A stretch of DNA of 64,000 nucleotides from Artemisia argyi (lineage: Eukaryota > Streptophyta > Magnoliopsida > Asterales > Asteraceae), in contig CM060709.1 in the NCBI GenBank assembly GCA_030686995.1, positions 13,724,872 to 13,788,871 of the forward strand, written 5' to 3'. The notes under the pieces are model-generated. The model was not told the origin of the DNA, searched no databases, and saw only the letters and a program-made list of their open reading frames with translations. Shown here in pieces: positions 49,050-61,321 of this stretch. Made by a program: the position numbers and the translations under genes. Positions within the stretch are counted from its first letter, which is position 1; the number at the start of each line of letters is the position of its first letter.

Positions 49050-49926
49050 TTGAATTTAATGCTTTTCCAAAGACAATTTATTTCCAAAAACAATTTATTA
49101 TTCTGTTTTATGTATTTTAGATTTCTAAACTAGGATTAAGTATTCGATAAGCAAAAATCCATTGAAGCACTGCCGAGCCACGGAATGTGACGGACAACTG
49201 TCCAAGTTTGGGGTTACCTAACAATGACGGGGGTGCTCTATTAGGTCCTGAACCACATTCTCTGGTGGTGGAGATTGTGTTATATTCTGTTATGGATATT
49301 GCAAAATCTGAATGCATCTAGGATTAGATGATAGCTATGCTAAAAAAACTATGGAATCTTTGTATTTTCTTTGTTCTGCATTTTGGGAAATGAAGACAGT
49401 TGAAGTATTATATTTGAGGTTTTAAATGCCTTTGAATTATATGACCAATGTATGATTCTAAATGTATCACTGATGATATCTCTTACTTTGTATAAATGTA
49501 TCACAGGTGATACCTCATATTTTGTATATAGAAAATCTAAAATTTTTTTGGGCAAGTTTCTAAGCACAAACTATTTAGCCCAGTTAGTAAGCACAAACTA
49601 TATTTAATTATTGGACTATTAAAAAAATTCTTAATAATATTTTCAAAACAAAAACTAAAGAACAAAAAATTTTAAAACATTTATATAACTATTAAAAAAT
49701 AATCATATCTCGAGTGATAAAAAAATATTAAAAATAAATTAGAAAAAATAAAAATACAAGGACCAAAAGTGTAAAATTGCAAAAAAAAAAAAACCAAATA
49801 CCCAAAAACCCAAATACCCAAATACCCAAATACAGCTTTGACCTAGATCTGCAACATAAACCATCAGACAAAACACACACAAACACACACACCATACCAT
49901 ACGCTAAAAATCAAATTGAGTAAAAA
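49050..49926 (+). other. Spacer between MULE genes A and B
   Basis: 3' end of gene A and promoter of gene B. One exact palindrome at 49499-49512 and several near copies (49465, 49706). The sequence before gene B is A/C-rich (AAACACACACAAACACAC). No coding seen. Confidence 0.5.
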
Positions 49927-52900
49927 ATGAATGAATTGGGAGCTGAAAAACAAGATAAGGGGAAAGACATTGAACAAAATGTAGGTAACGGTATGACAAT
50001 CATTTCAATCAAATTTAAATATGTTTTGTTGTAGTTTCTGTTTAAACTTGATTTTTTGTTGTTTAATATTTTTGTTAAACTTATGTCAATCAAAATCCTA
50101 GATTATTATTAACTATTTTAGCTAAAAAAAAAAAAAAATAGTCTACTTTAAGGGGTGTTTGGTACAAGTTAATTATAAATCTTATAGATGGTTTATTGGC
50201 TTATTGTTAACTTATCTATCTGTGTTAACAGTCTTAGGTTTTTAATTTAGATTTTGAGTAGCTTCTGATTAGCTTAAATTTGGTTCATAAGATTTGGTGC
50301 TAAAAATGCAGACAATAAAACAGAGGAAAAAAAACAAAAAAGAAGAAAACAATTGCCAAGATTAGACTGTAAAAAAAACGTTATGGAAGAGGATTAGAAG
50401 AACAACAAAAAAAATTAGAAGAAAAAAATAAGAAGAAAATGATGATGAACGAAGAAAGGACACAGGAAGCAAATTTTGAAAGAAAGGATGAAAAGGAAGA
50501 AGCAGAAAAGAAAGAAGGAGAAGAACAATCTAATAAAAAGGTTAGTATCACTGGAGATACTTTGAATATCACTGGTATTAAACAAAAAATACTAATTTAA
50601 TAAAACATACTTTACATTATGCCACAGGTTGAAAATGAAGAAGAAGATGCAGCAAAAAAAGAAGAAAAAGCAAATGGGAAAAGAAAAATAGATGAAACTG
50701 AGGTGGATGATGATGGAAATGCAAAAAAGAAACGAAAGTGGTATACATTGTTGAGGGCAAGGGCAACAATTAAGCCCCTATTTGAAGCAACGCATGGACT
50801 AAGCGTTGAAAGAAAAAGATTAATTAGACATATGGGGTTTGGAGACTTGATTGATTTTCCAATTGAAGAATTACCAACAAGGCTAGCATATTTTATAGTA
50901 GACAGCCTCGATGTAGAAACAATGAATCTTAGGCTTCCAACGGGAAACTTACAAATTTCTCCACAAACAGTGAAGGTAGCTCTTGGGTTACCAAAGGGAA
51001 CAAGGAGGTTGGAAAGAAATGAAGGACAAACAGAAAAGAATGATAAATTTGAGGAAGAATGGAAGGAACAATACAAAGATGAAAACAAGTTGACAATAAA
51101 TGCAATATCAAAGCAGATAAGAAAGACAAGAAACACAGATTTCATCTTCAGAATGAACTTTTTGATGCTAGTTGCAAATACATTGGGAGAATGTGATAAC
51201 AACTCTGTCGTAAAAACAACAGTATTGGAAAACGTACTTCAAGAAGATGACGGGACAGATATAGACTGGTGCACATACGTGTATGAATGTGCAAGATTAT
51301 CAAAAAAAGATTGGGTAACAAGAAAGAAGGATAGGACAGAAGTCGTCTATTACGGACCAGTAACATTCTTGACGGTAACTCCTAAATATTTTTTTCATTT
51401 TTCTTTTAAGATACTAATACATTAATTTTATTTGTTAAAAATTAATATGAGATATCACCTGTGATACCTCATAAAGAATGTTTTTTTATTTATGTTTCAT
51501 CTGTTAAATGGTTGATGAAACAGCTTGCATATTTACAATATACAAAGTTTGATGCAATGAATGTACCAAGAAGATTACCGGCTTTCAAAAGCTGGAATGC
51601 AAACCTGCTGAAAAGCAGGGAGACTCTAGAAATGGATGTAACAAAATACTTTGGAATGGTCGACATAATAGGAGATCTAAATAAAAAAGAAAGAAGTGCT
51701 CAAAAAGAGGTAAGTGTATGATATCTCTTGTGATACTAGATTATAATATGAAGAATAATATTCTATGACTTTATACTAGATTATAATATCTCTTGTGATA
51801 TTATTTTATGATATCTCTTGTGATACTAGATAATAATAAGCAGAATATTATTTTATATTATCTCTTGTGATATTATTATTTTAAATTGATTTACAGGAAA
51901 TTTATCAGATGTTAGAAGATAAAATAGAAAGCATTTTGAATGAGAAAGAATTGTTTGAAGAAACAATAATAGATACTATATTCAAGTTTGGGAATAACAG
52001 AAGGCTTAATGAATATAGAGAGAGATTCAATCAAATTTTCAAAAACATAAATTGCAAATCATCATCGACAGAATCAAGTGATATCAAATTTGAAACAAGT
52101 GATGATGAAGATGACAACAATGGAGATCAAAACGCAGAATGTGCAGATGATAATGGAGAATCTATGATAGTTGATAATAATGAAGGTGACCCAAATGTCG
52201 AAAAATCAGAATCAAACTTTGAAAAAGATGAAGGGATTGGAAATGATAAAGATGACGGGAGTAATAATATAAGGGATGAAGCTGCAGGAAACAAAGAACA
52301 AAACAGAAGAAAAAAGGATGTAGCTTCAGAAAACAATGAAGCCAGCAGAGTAAACAAGGATGAAGCTCCAGGAAACAATGAAGGAAAAAAAAAGATGAAA
52401 CAAACAAGGTAACAAGTCAAAAAAATGAGAATGGCGAAAAAATTCAAGATGAACATTTTTTTTGGGATGATGCATCAATTTTTGACGAATTGCTGAATAA
52501 AAGTGATGAACAAATTAAAAATGAATTCAGAGAAATGAAAGAGAAAGAAGCCAAATTGGCTTCAAAGAAGCTTGAAGACTTAACTGATGAAGAATTCTTT
52601 GAAGCTTTCAAAGATAGTGAATGTCAGACATTTGGAAATGAGAAAAACGTCAAAGAAAAACAAACTGAAGAAGCGGGTGAAACTTCACAAAAATTAAAAG
52701 AAAAGGAACAAGAAGGCCCATCTAGTTGTCAAAGTAGGGAGCACATTTTTGTGTTCACACCAGGAGGATCTCAGCCATCATTTAATCTAGGATTTGATAC
52801 CCCAGAAGAACAGTTGAAACCATTCAAGAAAACAGAATCAAATGATGAAGAAACCCAATATCGGTGCTTGCAATCACCCTATATAAATGAAAAGGTCAGC

Positions 52901-54265
52901 ACGACAGAAGAGCCAACAGATGATGAACTACTATTGGCAAGAAGCATCTTCTCTATGCAAGGAAATGAAGCGTAAGATTAACTTTAAATATTTATGAACT
53001 TGAAATTATCACAGGTGATACATAGTATCACCTGTGATACATGAAAAATGAGTAACATATGTAGATTCTTATATTTATCACCTGTCATATTGTCAAAACA
53101 GAGAACAAGTTTTCAAGGACCAAGGAGTAGAATTAATGAGAATGAATGTACAATCACTAGCACCAGGATTGAAAATTGAAACTCCTGTGATCGACACATT
53201 TGCTTCAATCCTAAATTACGAGGAATGGCTATCAGATAAAGAGATAAAAAGGCATTACTTTTATACATCAATGATGGTAAGATAAAATATTATTTAAAAA
53301 TAATTTATTATACTTGAATGTACCTTATCTATAAACTTAATTAAATTTGTTTTTAATTTTCAAGCAGCTCCCGGGAATAATACAGGATGATCCAGAATGC
53401 TTGCTTACAAAGATAGATAAACAATACGATGAGTTTTCAAAGATGATTGCAATTCAGATGGAAGACGATATAAGAAAGCTACAATTTGAAGACGTTGACC
53501 TGGTATATAATATGAATTTATAAACTAATCAATGTACTTATTCTATTATTTTTAAAACTTACATCATTTTATATAAATTAAAACAGGTTTTCTTTCCAAT
53601 CATATCACATGAGCATTACTACCTAATAGTTTTCAACATCATCAAAGGGACATCCGTGATAATAGATAACAATGATTCAGATGGAACATACGAAGGAAAA
53701 TACAAAGAAAACTATGAGTTTGTGGTAAGAAAACACTATAATGAATGCTTCATATATAATTTCTTTGTGCAAAATAAATTAAACATATCACTTGTGATAC
53801 TAATTTATAAATAACATTTTGTATCTTAATTTTCAAAGGGGTGTTTTTGCAAAACATTTGTCGACATATCAACATCCAAAAGGAGATGAATTAATGAATC
53901 AAAAAAGAAAACCAACAATCTTAAACATGAGTTGGAGGACAAAGAAAGGAAAGATAGATTGCGGTTTGTACATGATGCTGCATATGGAACATTATCAGGG
54001 AAAGAGTGCAACAAAATGGGAAACAGGCATGCTAAAAGAAAAAGACAAAAATCACAGAATGCAGATAAACAACTTGAGAGCAAAATATGCAGCAAAGATA
54101 ATGCTTCATGAAGTAAATGATAACCAAAAAATGATGTCAGACTACGCTTTAAAGTTTGCAGCTGAAAACTCAGACAAAGAAGAAGCAAAAAAATTGGTTG
54201 AGGAGGCAATAAAGAGAAAGATTGCTCAAGAAAATGAACAGAGACAAAGAGAAAATGAAAAGTAG
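49927..54265 (+). pseudogene. MULE gene B: second Ulp1-like protease gene, frameshifted
   Basis: Homologue of gene A in tandem. Inferred exons: 49927-49984, 50312-50541, 50628-51374, 51524-51709, 51897-52971, 53102-53276, 53368-53502, 53587-53724, 53839-54265. The exon from 50628 encodes the block shared with gene A (WYTLLRARATIKPLFEATHG). The C-terminal Ulp1-like triad residues are His in IISHEHYYLIV, Asp in IIDNND and Cys in KIDCGLYMMLHME. Exon 5 codes a very acidic, Asn/Asp/Glu-rich stretch. Breaks: an A8 run near 50374 and an A9 run near 52386 each change the frame by one, and the join at 53839 is one base out of phase. These could be real decay or homopolymer sequencing errors, since the rest of the frame is well kept. 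Unlike gene A it lacks the duplicated coiled-coil exons. Confidence 0.78.
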
Positions 54266-54897
54266 TTAACAATTTGAGATTTAGTTTTGGAATAGAATCT
54301 TGTAATTGGCAATCAAAAGATGTAAAACATTAGTTTTGGGTAACTTGAAGTTGTAAGACAATAGTCCCTTTATTATGGTTTATCACAAGTGATTTATCAC
54401 ATGTTCATAATGTTTATATTATGCTTTTCATAATTCTATATCACAGGTGATAAAATTAAAAATAACACTTGACATGATATAAACTAATAAAATATTAAAA
54501 AAGTATCACAAGAGATACACAGAAATTCAATCATTCTAAAAAAAACAAAAATAAATGTCACAAAAAATTAAACACTTTAATCTGTTTATGTTATGCTTTT
54601 CATCATTTAAATTCTTTATCACAGGTGATAAAAGTAAAATAACACTTGAGATCAAATAAACAAAATAAATCCGAAAAAAAGTATCACAAGGGATAAACAG
54701 AAATTCAATTATTCTAAAAAATAAACAAAAACAAAAAATGTCACAAATATATAAACACTTTAATGCTTTATCACAAGTGATAAATGTCACAAATATTTCA
54801 TAAAGTCACAAAAATAAACTTCAATGTCACAAACAAAAAATGTCACAAATATTTAAACACTTTAATGCTTTATCACTAAAAATCAAACTTCAATTGC
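54266..54897. other. Convergent intergenic region of MULE genes
   Basis: Lies between the stop codons of gene B (plus) and the transposase (minus). It holds exact palindromes at 54439, 54617 and 54769, near copies at 54381, 54503 and 54682, and repeats of TGTCACAAATAT. It must contain both 3' ends; no gene. Confidence 0.6.
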
Positions 54898-57800
54898 TCA
54901 ATCACCTCCGCTTCCACCTGCTCCATCACCACCACTTCCGCCTGCTCCATCAGCTCCATTTACACTTGCTCCACTCCTCTTTGGACAAGTACGCCTGTTG
55001 TGATCAGTCAACCCACAAATACCACATCCCTTCTTCTTCTTATTATTTTCCTCAAGTGCTATCTCACGCCCACTCTTAATACGATCCTTCATATATCCCT
55101 TATTACTAGCTCTTGAAGGATTATTAACATTTTTTTTAGTAGGCTTCTTAACACCCATAAACTGATGAACCATTTGAGCAACTGTGCGAGGAGGAACTTT
55201 TGGCAACTCAGACTCAAAATCTGACTTTAACTTTCTGAGCTTGCCTACAAAAGAAGTCAGCTTTGGTTGATTCTCAATCATCAAACTCACACATGCCTCA
55301 ACTAAACTAGACGCCTCAATAGCAAGCTTTTCTATCTCTTCATTCTGTTGACCATAACGTGCCTTTTGCCTCCTCAAATCAGGTGGAATCAAATCCCTTG
55401 TCCAACGCTTGAGTATATACTGACTTGGGACTTTAAGCACATTACAATTCTTGAATACACAGAAAACATGACGACATAAAATCCCGCAGCGGATAAAAAG
55501 CTGACAACAGCAAGCAACTGAACCATCTAATTTGTTATAGACCACCTTCATAAAAAATAAAAAAATAAAAATAAAAAAATGATACACATAATAAAACAGG
55601 TGATGCCTAATATCACCAGTGATACCTCATATCACATGTGATACTTAAAAAAAATACATGTAAAAACACAAAATTAAAATGTACCTTGTACCGTCCAGCG
55701 TCTTTCTGATACAAGATAATCTCTTCTTCAACATTCTCTGAAGTACTTTCTTCTTCATCAACAACTTCTGGAATAGTACCAGGAACCAATTTTTTCTCAG
55801 AAATAACAGACACATCAGATACCTCATCACAAGTTTTCGACTCAATAGAACATAACCATGACCCAGCAATTATCTCCTTTTGCACAAGCACAAACAACTT
55901 GCGAGTGTAAACCCTTGCTGCATGAACTTCAATTTCCAATGGCGTCAACAAAGCAGGGAATGAGTCAAATGAGTTATGATCTAGTCTTTCTTGTACATAT
56001 CTCTGTTTCTCCATTGCAGACTCATATAAAACCATAAACTTAACAAGTGTAGAAGTAGGATTCGTGAAATGCGAAAAGAAAGAATTCTCACTCTCCGACC
56101 TCGATGTAGTCCTCATCAATCCACAAAGTGGAGAATCAACAAAGAATGCGGGAATCCATGAAGATCTAATCATATACATCTTGTTCAACCATTTGTGATT
56201 TAGAAGATTAAACTCTACCATCAACTCATTCCATCTGAACTCAAACTCCTCAGGACCAATGTACATATTCCAAACAATCTTGCTAAATTTAGTCTTGAAA
56301 TCAGTATCATCATATATTCTGGAAACAATCTGAAAAACAACAAAGTATCACAAGTGATACAAAAAAAGAATCACTATACAGAAAAATGCAAAAAGACAAT
56401 AAAGTATCACTAGTGATCCAAAACAGAACTGTGGATAAAAAAAAATAATCAAAAGGAGATAAACAACTTCTAAAAATTTATAAGAATAATTAAAAATGAA
56501 AATATCAAAGGAGATACCTTAGCTGGAAGCTTTTGCATGATATGCCACATGCAAAGCCTGTGCTTGGAATCAGGAAGCACCTCAGCAATCGCATTCCGCA
56601 TTGCACCATCTTGATCAGTGACAATGATATTTGGAGAACGAACAAATGCTTTCTTGAACGCTTGCAATAACCATATGTACGATTCAGTAGTCTCATTCTT
56701 AAGAAGACCAGAACCAACAGTAACACACTTCCGGTGATTGTCAATAGCAGTAAAAGGCACAAAAACCATACGATATCTGAGAAAAAAAAAATATCTCAGG
56801 TGATTGTCATCATTATTAAATGAAAATATAACATGTTTAAAAAAAACAAAACATACTTATTAGTCTTGTAAGTGGCATCAAATGAGACAATATCACCAAA
56901 CTCTCTATAGTTACACTTAGCAACCTCATCAGCCCAAAACAATCCACGAAGTTCAGCATCTTCAACAAAATAATCAAAAGAGAAGTTCGACGTAAACTTC
57001 ATTCGATCTTCCATACGGTTAATAAGCATCTGAGCATCACTATCACCAATGAAACAATTTATACCACGAGTAAAATTACAAAACTTGGTCTGCGTACCAT
57101 GAACAAACGCTGTAGATCCTTTCAACCCAGAATACAAACTATGAGCTTTAGTCGCACCAAGATTATGATTAGCTGCTTTCATAATGAACAGCTGTTCATG
57201 GTATGGTAGCTTCCTCTCACTTTTTGACAAATGTTTGTACTCTATACGATCTAGTGCGTGATTATGCTCAACAACAAAGCTAGTAAGCTGATATTGAGAT
57301 GTTCCGGGAATCATATGGAAAACTGCACGCGCTTTGCAACCAGTTACCCTAAAATTTGAAGTCCTAACTTGCTTATCACCTTTCTTACGAGCTAAAGTAT
57401 TCAAATGAATTCTCTTTGGGCAACCTTCCCTATTGCAAACTAGATACTTCTCTTTTACAAAACCATCCCTTAACCTTTTCTGACTAGACTTTCTAATACC
57501 AAATCCAGCCTCAGAAGCATATTTCGCATACATACTAATGCATTCATCAACAGAATTATAAACACTCAAAAGCTTTGGTAAAACACTGGCAGAAACTCTG
57601 GGAACCCAAAAAACCGATCCACCAGGAGTATCGATAAAATCATGATGAGCAAAAGATTGAGGAGTTTTAAGAACACCAGAAGCTGAAAAAGAAGGTGGTA
57701 AAACAAAAAATCAAAAGCATAAAACAAAAAAAGCTTATAAAAACATATCACTGTTGATACTAAACATATATAAACAACAGGCTAAAAAAAAGCAAATGTA

Positions 57801-58676
57801 TCACTGGTGATATGTTTGATAAGCAGTTCAACAAATAATTAAAAACAGCTAAACAAACAAAGTATCATCAACAAACTAACATACAACAAGCGAACATATC
57901 ACTGGTGATATGTTTCATAACATGTTTAACAAATCACTGGTGATACTGCACAATTATCATTATATCTAAGTTGTTAAGACTAACGGAACAAAAGCATAAA
58001 GACAAAAAATAGCTAATAAAAACATATCACTAGTGATACTCAAACATATATAATCAACAGGCTAATTTAAATAAGCAAACATATCACTGGTGATATGTTT
58101 CATAAGTTGTTTAACAAAAATAATTATGAACAGCTAAACATATCACTGGTGATACTACACAATCATCATCATGTTTAAGATAATAAGCATAATAACACTA
58201 TAATCAAAAACTAACGGATCAAAAGCATAAAACAAAAAACAGCTAATAAAAACAAATCACTTGTGATACTACACATATATCAACAACAGGCTAACCTAAA
58301 TAAGCAAACATATCACTGGTGACATGTTTCATAAGTTGTTTAACAAATAATAATAAAAAATCTAAACATATCACTGGTGATACTGAACAATTATCATCAT
58401 GTTTAAGATAATAAGCATAATAACACTATAATCAACAGCTTATCATCAACAAAAAACATAAAAATAAGCTTAAAAATCAAAATTAAACTCACATGATGCA
58501 TTATCATCCTCAGAATGCTTAGAAGAAGAATCACTGTAACTGCTACCAGAATTATCACAAACCGCACCAGATACATTACCAGAATCATCGTAAACAGCAA
58601 CAGCTAAACGATCGGTTGAATTAATAGAAGATTCTAAAACCGAAACAGCAGGTTGATTAAGATCAAAAATCGCCAT
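54898..58676 (-). CDS. FAR1-type MULE transposase, five exons, open frame
   Basis: Cut-and-paste transposase of the FAR1/FHY3-related MULE group. Minus-strand exons with GT/AG ends: 58676-58493, 57682-56857, 56776-56518, 56329-55685, 55545-54898; they join in frame to 853 codons plus stop, with no internal stop. Visible parts: acidic/Ser N-terminus; FAR1-type zinc-binding DNA-binding domain (from SVDECISMYAKYASEAGFGI, with VCNREGCPK, GCKA and EHNH as zinc ligands); DDE transposase domain with Asp in SFDATYKTNKY, Asp in VTDQDGAMRNAI and a following CMWHIMQKLPAK; SWIM-type zinc finger (CCCQLFIRCGILCRH); C-terminal zinc knuckle CGICGLTDHNRRTC and a Gly-rich tail. Intron 1 is packed with palindromes. 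A domesticated FAR1-related transcription factor is the alternative, but flanking TIRs and linked Ulp1-like genes point to a transposon. Confidence 0.88.
57683..58492 (-). repeat. Transposase intron 1 with tandem repeats and clustered palindromes
   Basis: Six exact copies of TATCACNNGTGATA (57799, 57897, 58025, 58082, 58141, 58369) and at least four near copies in 810 bp, mostly with TG at the centre. Part of it is a tandem repeat with a unit of about 230 bp: the stretch from GCAAACATATCACTGGTGA (about 58075) recurs from about 58303, including GTTTAAGATAATAAGCATAA in both units. Confidence 0.8.
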
Positions 58677-58979
58677 GCGCAAATCAATTGGGATAATGAG
58701 CAATCAATTCGAGCTGGAGAGCAGAGGTGTTGTGGTGGAACCGACGGAAGAGTTGCGGTGGTGTTGCGGTGGTAAATGATTATGGAGGGAAAATGTAACT
58801 GATTATCGAGGGAAGTCGGTTAAGAGAAAACACACAGTTGGTGTGTGTGAAAAAAAAAGCGAATGAGAAAAAAATAAATAAAATAAAACTTTATATAGGT
58901 GGGATAAAATTAGGTTTAATTGATTAAATCTTAGATTAATCTAGGCCATTAGATCAAAAAGGATGAAGGGTGGGGATTT
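58677..58979 (-). promoter_or_regulatory. Upstream region of the transposase up to the MULE right TIR
   Basis: The likely 5' UTR and promoter of the transposase. A TATA-like TATATAAAG on the minus strand lies near 58901-58893. No palindrome of the internal type was seen in this part. Confidence 0.4.
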
Positions 58980-59010
58980 GTCCATTGGTATGCACCAAAA
59001 TAAGGGTATG

Positions 59011-59161
59011 CAATTGAATTTTCCTCCTCTCTTCATATTATATTTATATCTTAATTTTTCAATTATAAAATTATATATCAAATTATAAAATAATTATTTT
59101 ATCTCTCAAAATCTAAATCTTAATTTACACAACTTTACATTAAAATATAAATCCAAATTTA
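59011..59161. other. AT-rich spacer
   Basis: Short AT-rich stretch between the MULE end and the Tourist-like MITE; nothing recognisable. Confidence 0.5.
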
Positions 59162-59346
59162 GGGTGCGTTTGGTATCTCACTATTTGAATGAGACTATAA
59201 CTATGAAAGTGATTAAAGGTGTTTGTTTAAGATGGGAGGCCCACCATTATGGTAATGAATGATATATATAATTTCATAGGTGAGAGACCCACCACTACTA
59301 TCAAACTCATACCATTGTTATTCATAGTAGCATACCAAACGCACCC
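59162..59346. mobile_element. Tourist-like MITE (185 bp)
   Basis: Perfect 15-bp inverted termini GGGTGCGTTTGGTAT and ATACCAAACGCACCC, flanked on both sides by TTA (59159-59161 and 59347-59349). This is the PIF/Harbinger target preference. Non-coding interior. Confidence 0.85.
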
Positions 59347-59486
59347 TTAAATCCATCTACAAATCAAACGGGCCCTTAGCTTTCTTATACATTCTTACAT
59401 TTTCATGATGGAAATATTTCTGAACTTACAATAATATTAAATAGTTTTTTCCAGTCATTATCTCTTTGCAAAATCATGTGAGTAGG

Positions 59487-60047
59487 TGTTGAGGTAAAAG
59501 TTTGCTTCTACTTCGAACAAGCGAGATGAATCCTTCGGACTAGAATAGGTCCTACGGATTCAATGTGATCCTTGCTTACAGTAGGTTGCTTCGGATATCT
59601 GCAAAACAAATACGTCCGTTAGACTCGCCCCGGGAATGTATCCCAGGACCAACCTCCGGCGTGAGAGTAAGTATATGTTCTTAGTGTGAGAAAGTATGAA
59701 TAAAACTAGAGAGTATAGGAGAATTAGTTAACCTTAAATGAAGATTTCCTCTCTATTTATAGACTCTCTACATGGGGTGCCAGGCTGTTTCGTACTTAGC
59801 CCATAATGTTCGCTAGTTTAAACTCCATTATCATATACTTTGGCGTACTTGTTTGTACTTTGGTCTAGGTACTTGTTAGCTTATCCGAAGGGTTTGTGAT
59901 ATCCGGACGGCTGAGATCATGCGGACATTCGTAACCCATCGGATATTGGTCCGTGTTGTCTGAACACATCTGAGTACATTTTACTTGATACGGATCCGGA
60001 GGGTATACCCTTGTACGGCATGTATCTGGAGGGTACATACGTCAACA
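59487..60047 (-). repeat. 3' LTR of the Tat-type element
   Basis: Termini TGTTGA and TCAACA are inverted repeats. A minus-strand purine run beside it (60057-60048, ending GGGGGACA) is the polypurine tract that fixes orientation. Confidence 0.75.
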
Positions 60048-60057
60048 TGTCCCCCCC
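60048..60057 (-). other. Polypurine tract of the Tat-type element
   Basis: The plus strand reads TGTCCCCCCC directly after the LTR end CAACA, so the minus strand is G-rich immediately before the LTR start. Confidence 0.7.
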
Positions 60058-60320
60058 AGTATCATAGTATTGGTTGTGCCAATGGTGTGATACTTAGTTT
60101 ATTTTTTGCGATTTTCCGGAGGGTAAGTCATGGCTTTGTTCTTTTGCTAGAGTCACGCAAAATGCCAAAAGTAATTAAGGTGTCGTTTAAGGTGCGCCGT
60201 CGTTTTTTTACCGCGTCGTTTGGATTGGAACACGTATGCATTTTCTGAGAGACACGGTGTGGATGGCTGACACGTTAGCCCTACGGGTGACGTGTCCCTT
60301 TCCCGCCTATTTTGACTGCC

Positions 60321-60328
60321 TATAAATA
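60321..60328 (+). promoter_or_regulatory. TATA box of the antisense ORF
   Basis: TATAAATA lies 168 bases before the ATG at 60496, followed by a CT/CA-rich leader. It suggests that the antisense ORF has its own promoter inside the retroelement. Confidence 0.55.
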
Positions 60329-61278
60329 GTCCCATTTTTTTTATTTACAGCACCGTAATTTTATTTCACACACATACCTCTGCACATCTCATCTTCTCCG
60401 TATTCCGAACGATTATTCACGTCGTCTTTGAGGTACGTCTCAGCCCGTTTAGTTTTTTTTGTTGCTTGGCTATTCTCCTTTCCTTCTTGTCCATTATGTC
60501 GGAATCTACAGCATCGTTTGAGTATGAAGATGTGTCCAATCCGGACGGTTCGCATGTTAAGAAAGACATGCACTTAAGAGTGTCCGCGATGGACGAATCT
60601 GACGTGATCGCTGTGGTGAAAGCGTTCGGAATACCGGAGGATTTACATCCAAGGGTACCTCCAACGAGTATAACGATGAACCAGTTACCGGAGGATGCCA
60701 TTGGTTTGTATGCGGAGTACTTTTTTGAGGGTGGTCTCGTTGTCCCTTTTTCCACTTTTCTTTTAGATGTCGTTAGATATTTTAAAGTTCACATTTCTCA
60801 ACTAGTTCCGCTGGGTATGCATCGTGTTACTCTGTTTGAGGTGTATTTCCGTAGCATCCACATTCCTCCTACTACTCCCCTATTCCGTATCTTCTATAAA
60901 CTTAGCAAGCAGGGTGATTGGTTTTCCTTCGAGAAGCGTATTCATAAGAATAGGAAAGTTTGTTTTGGGGAATTTCCCTCTTGTCTGAAGGGTTGGAAGT
61001 ACAACTTTTTCTTTATCGATAGGCGAGCTATTCCGTTTGCCATGCCGTGGAGGCATTCGGATTCGGACGTATCGGATCCGTTTCCAAAGGCAAGTGAGTA
61101 TGATGTTACTCATGCCGAAAGGCTTTCCGAGACGATCGTTGAGCCCTGTCAAGTTCCGCAAGCGTTCTTGTATGCCCTGGGTTTATCGGACCACTGGGAG
61201 TTTCCTGGTTACCGTCCGGCGTTGAGGGATGAGCAGGGGAGGGGTATAGCCCTTGTTATAATGTGTTTTTATATTGCA

Positions 61279-61280
<2 letters not shown>

Positions 61281-61318
<38 letters not shown>
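61281..61318. repeat. Poly(T) tract
   Basis: Uninterrupted run of about 38 T within intron 1 of the antisense ORF. Confidence 0.9.

Positions 61319-61321
<3 letters not shown>

Larger units (their letters stand above)
25986..59010. mobile_element. Giant Mutator-like element (MULE) with transposase and two Ulp1-like genes
   Basis: Candidate TIRs: 25986-26016 on the left and 58980-59010 on the right (inverted), sharing ATACCC at the tip, then 11 differing bases, then CATACCAATGGAC exactly. Between them lie two plus-strand genes with Ulp1-like C-terminal domains and a convergent minus-strand FAR1/MULE transposase, the layout known for MULEs that carry SUMO-protease-like genes. All share dense TATCACNNGTGATA palindromes. 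Without the later gypsy element and solo LTR the MULE would be near 17 kb. No convincing 9-bp target duplication was found next to these TIRs, so the exact ends are provisional. Confidence 0.65.

Noticed and set aside
26585..58382. Palindromes as a CRISPR array or as terminators
   Set aside because: Spacing is irregular, units are only 14 bp, and the context is plant introns. The short arms also make stable RNA hairpins unlikely.
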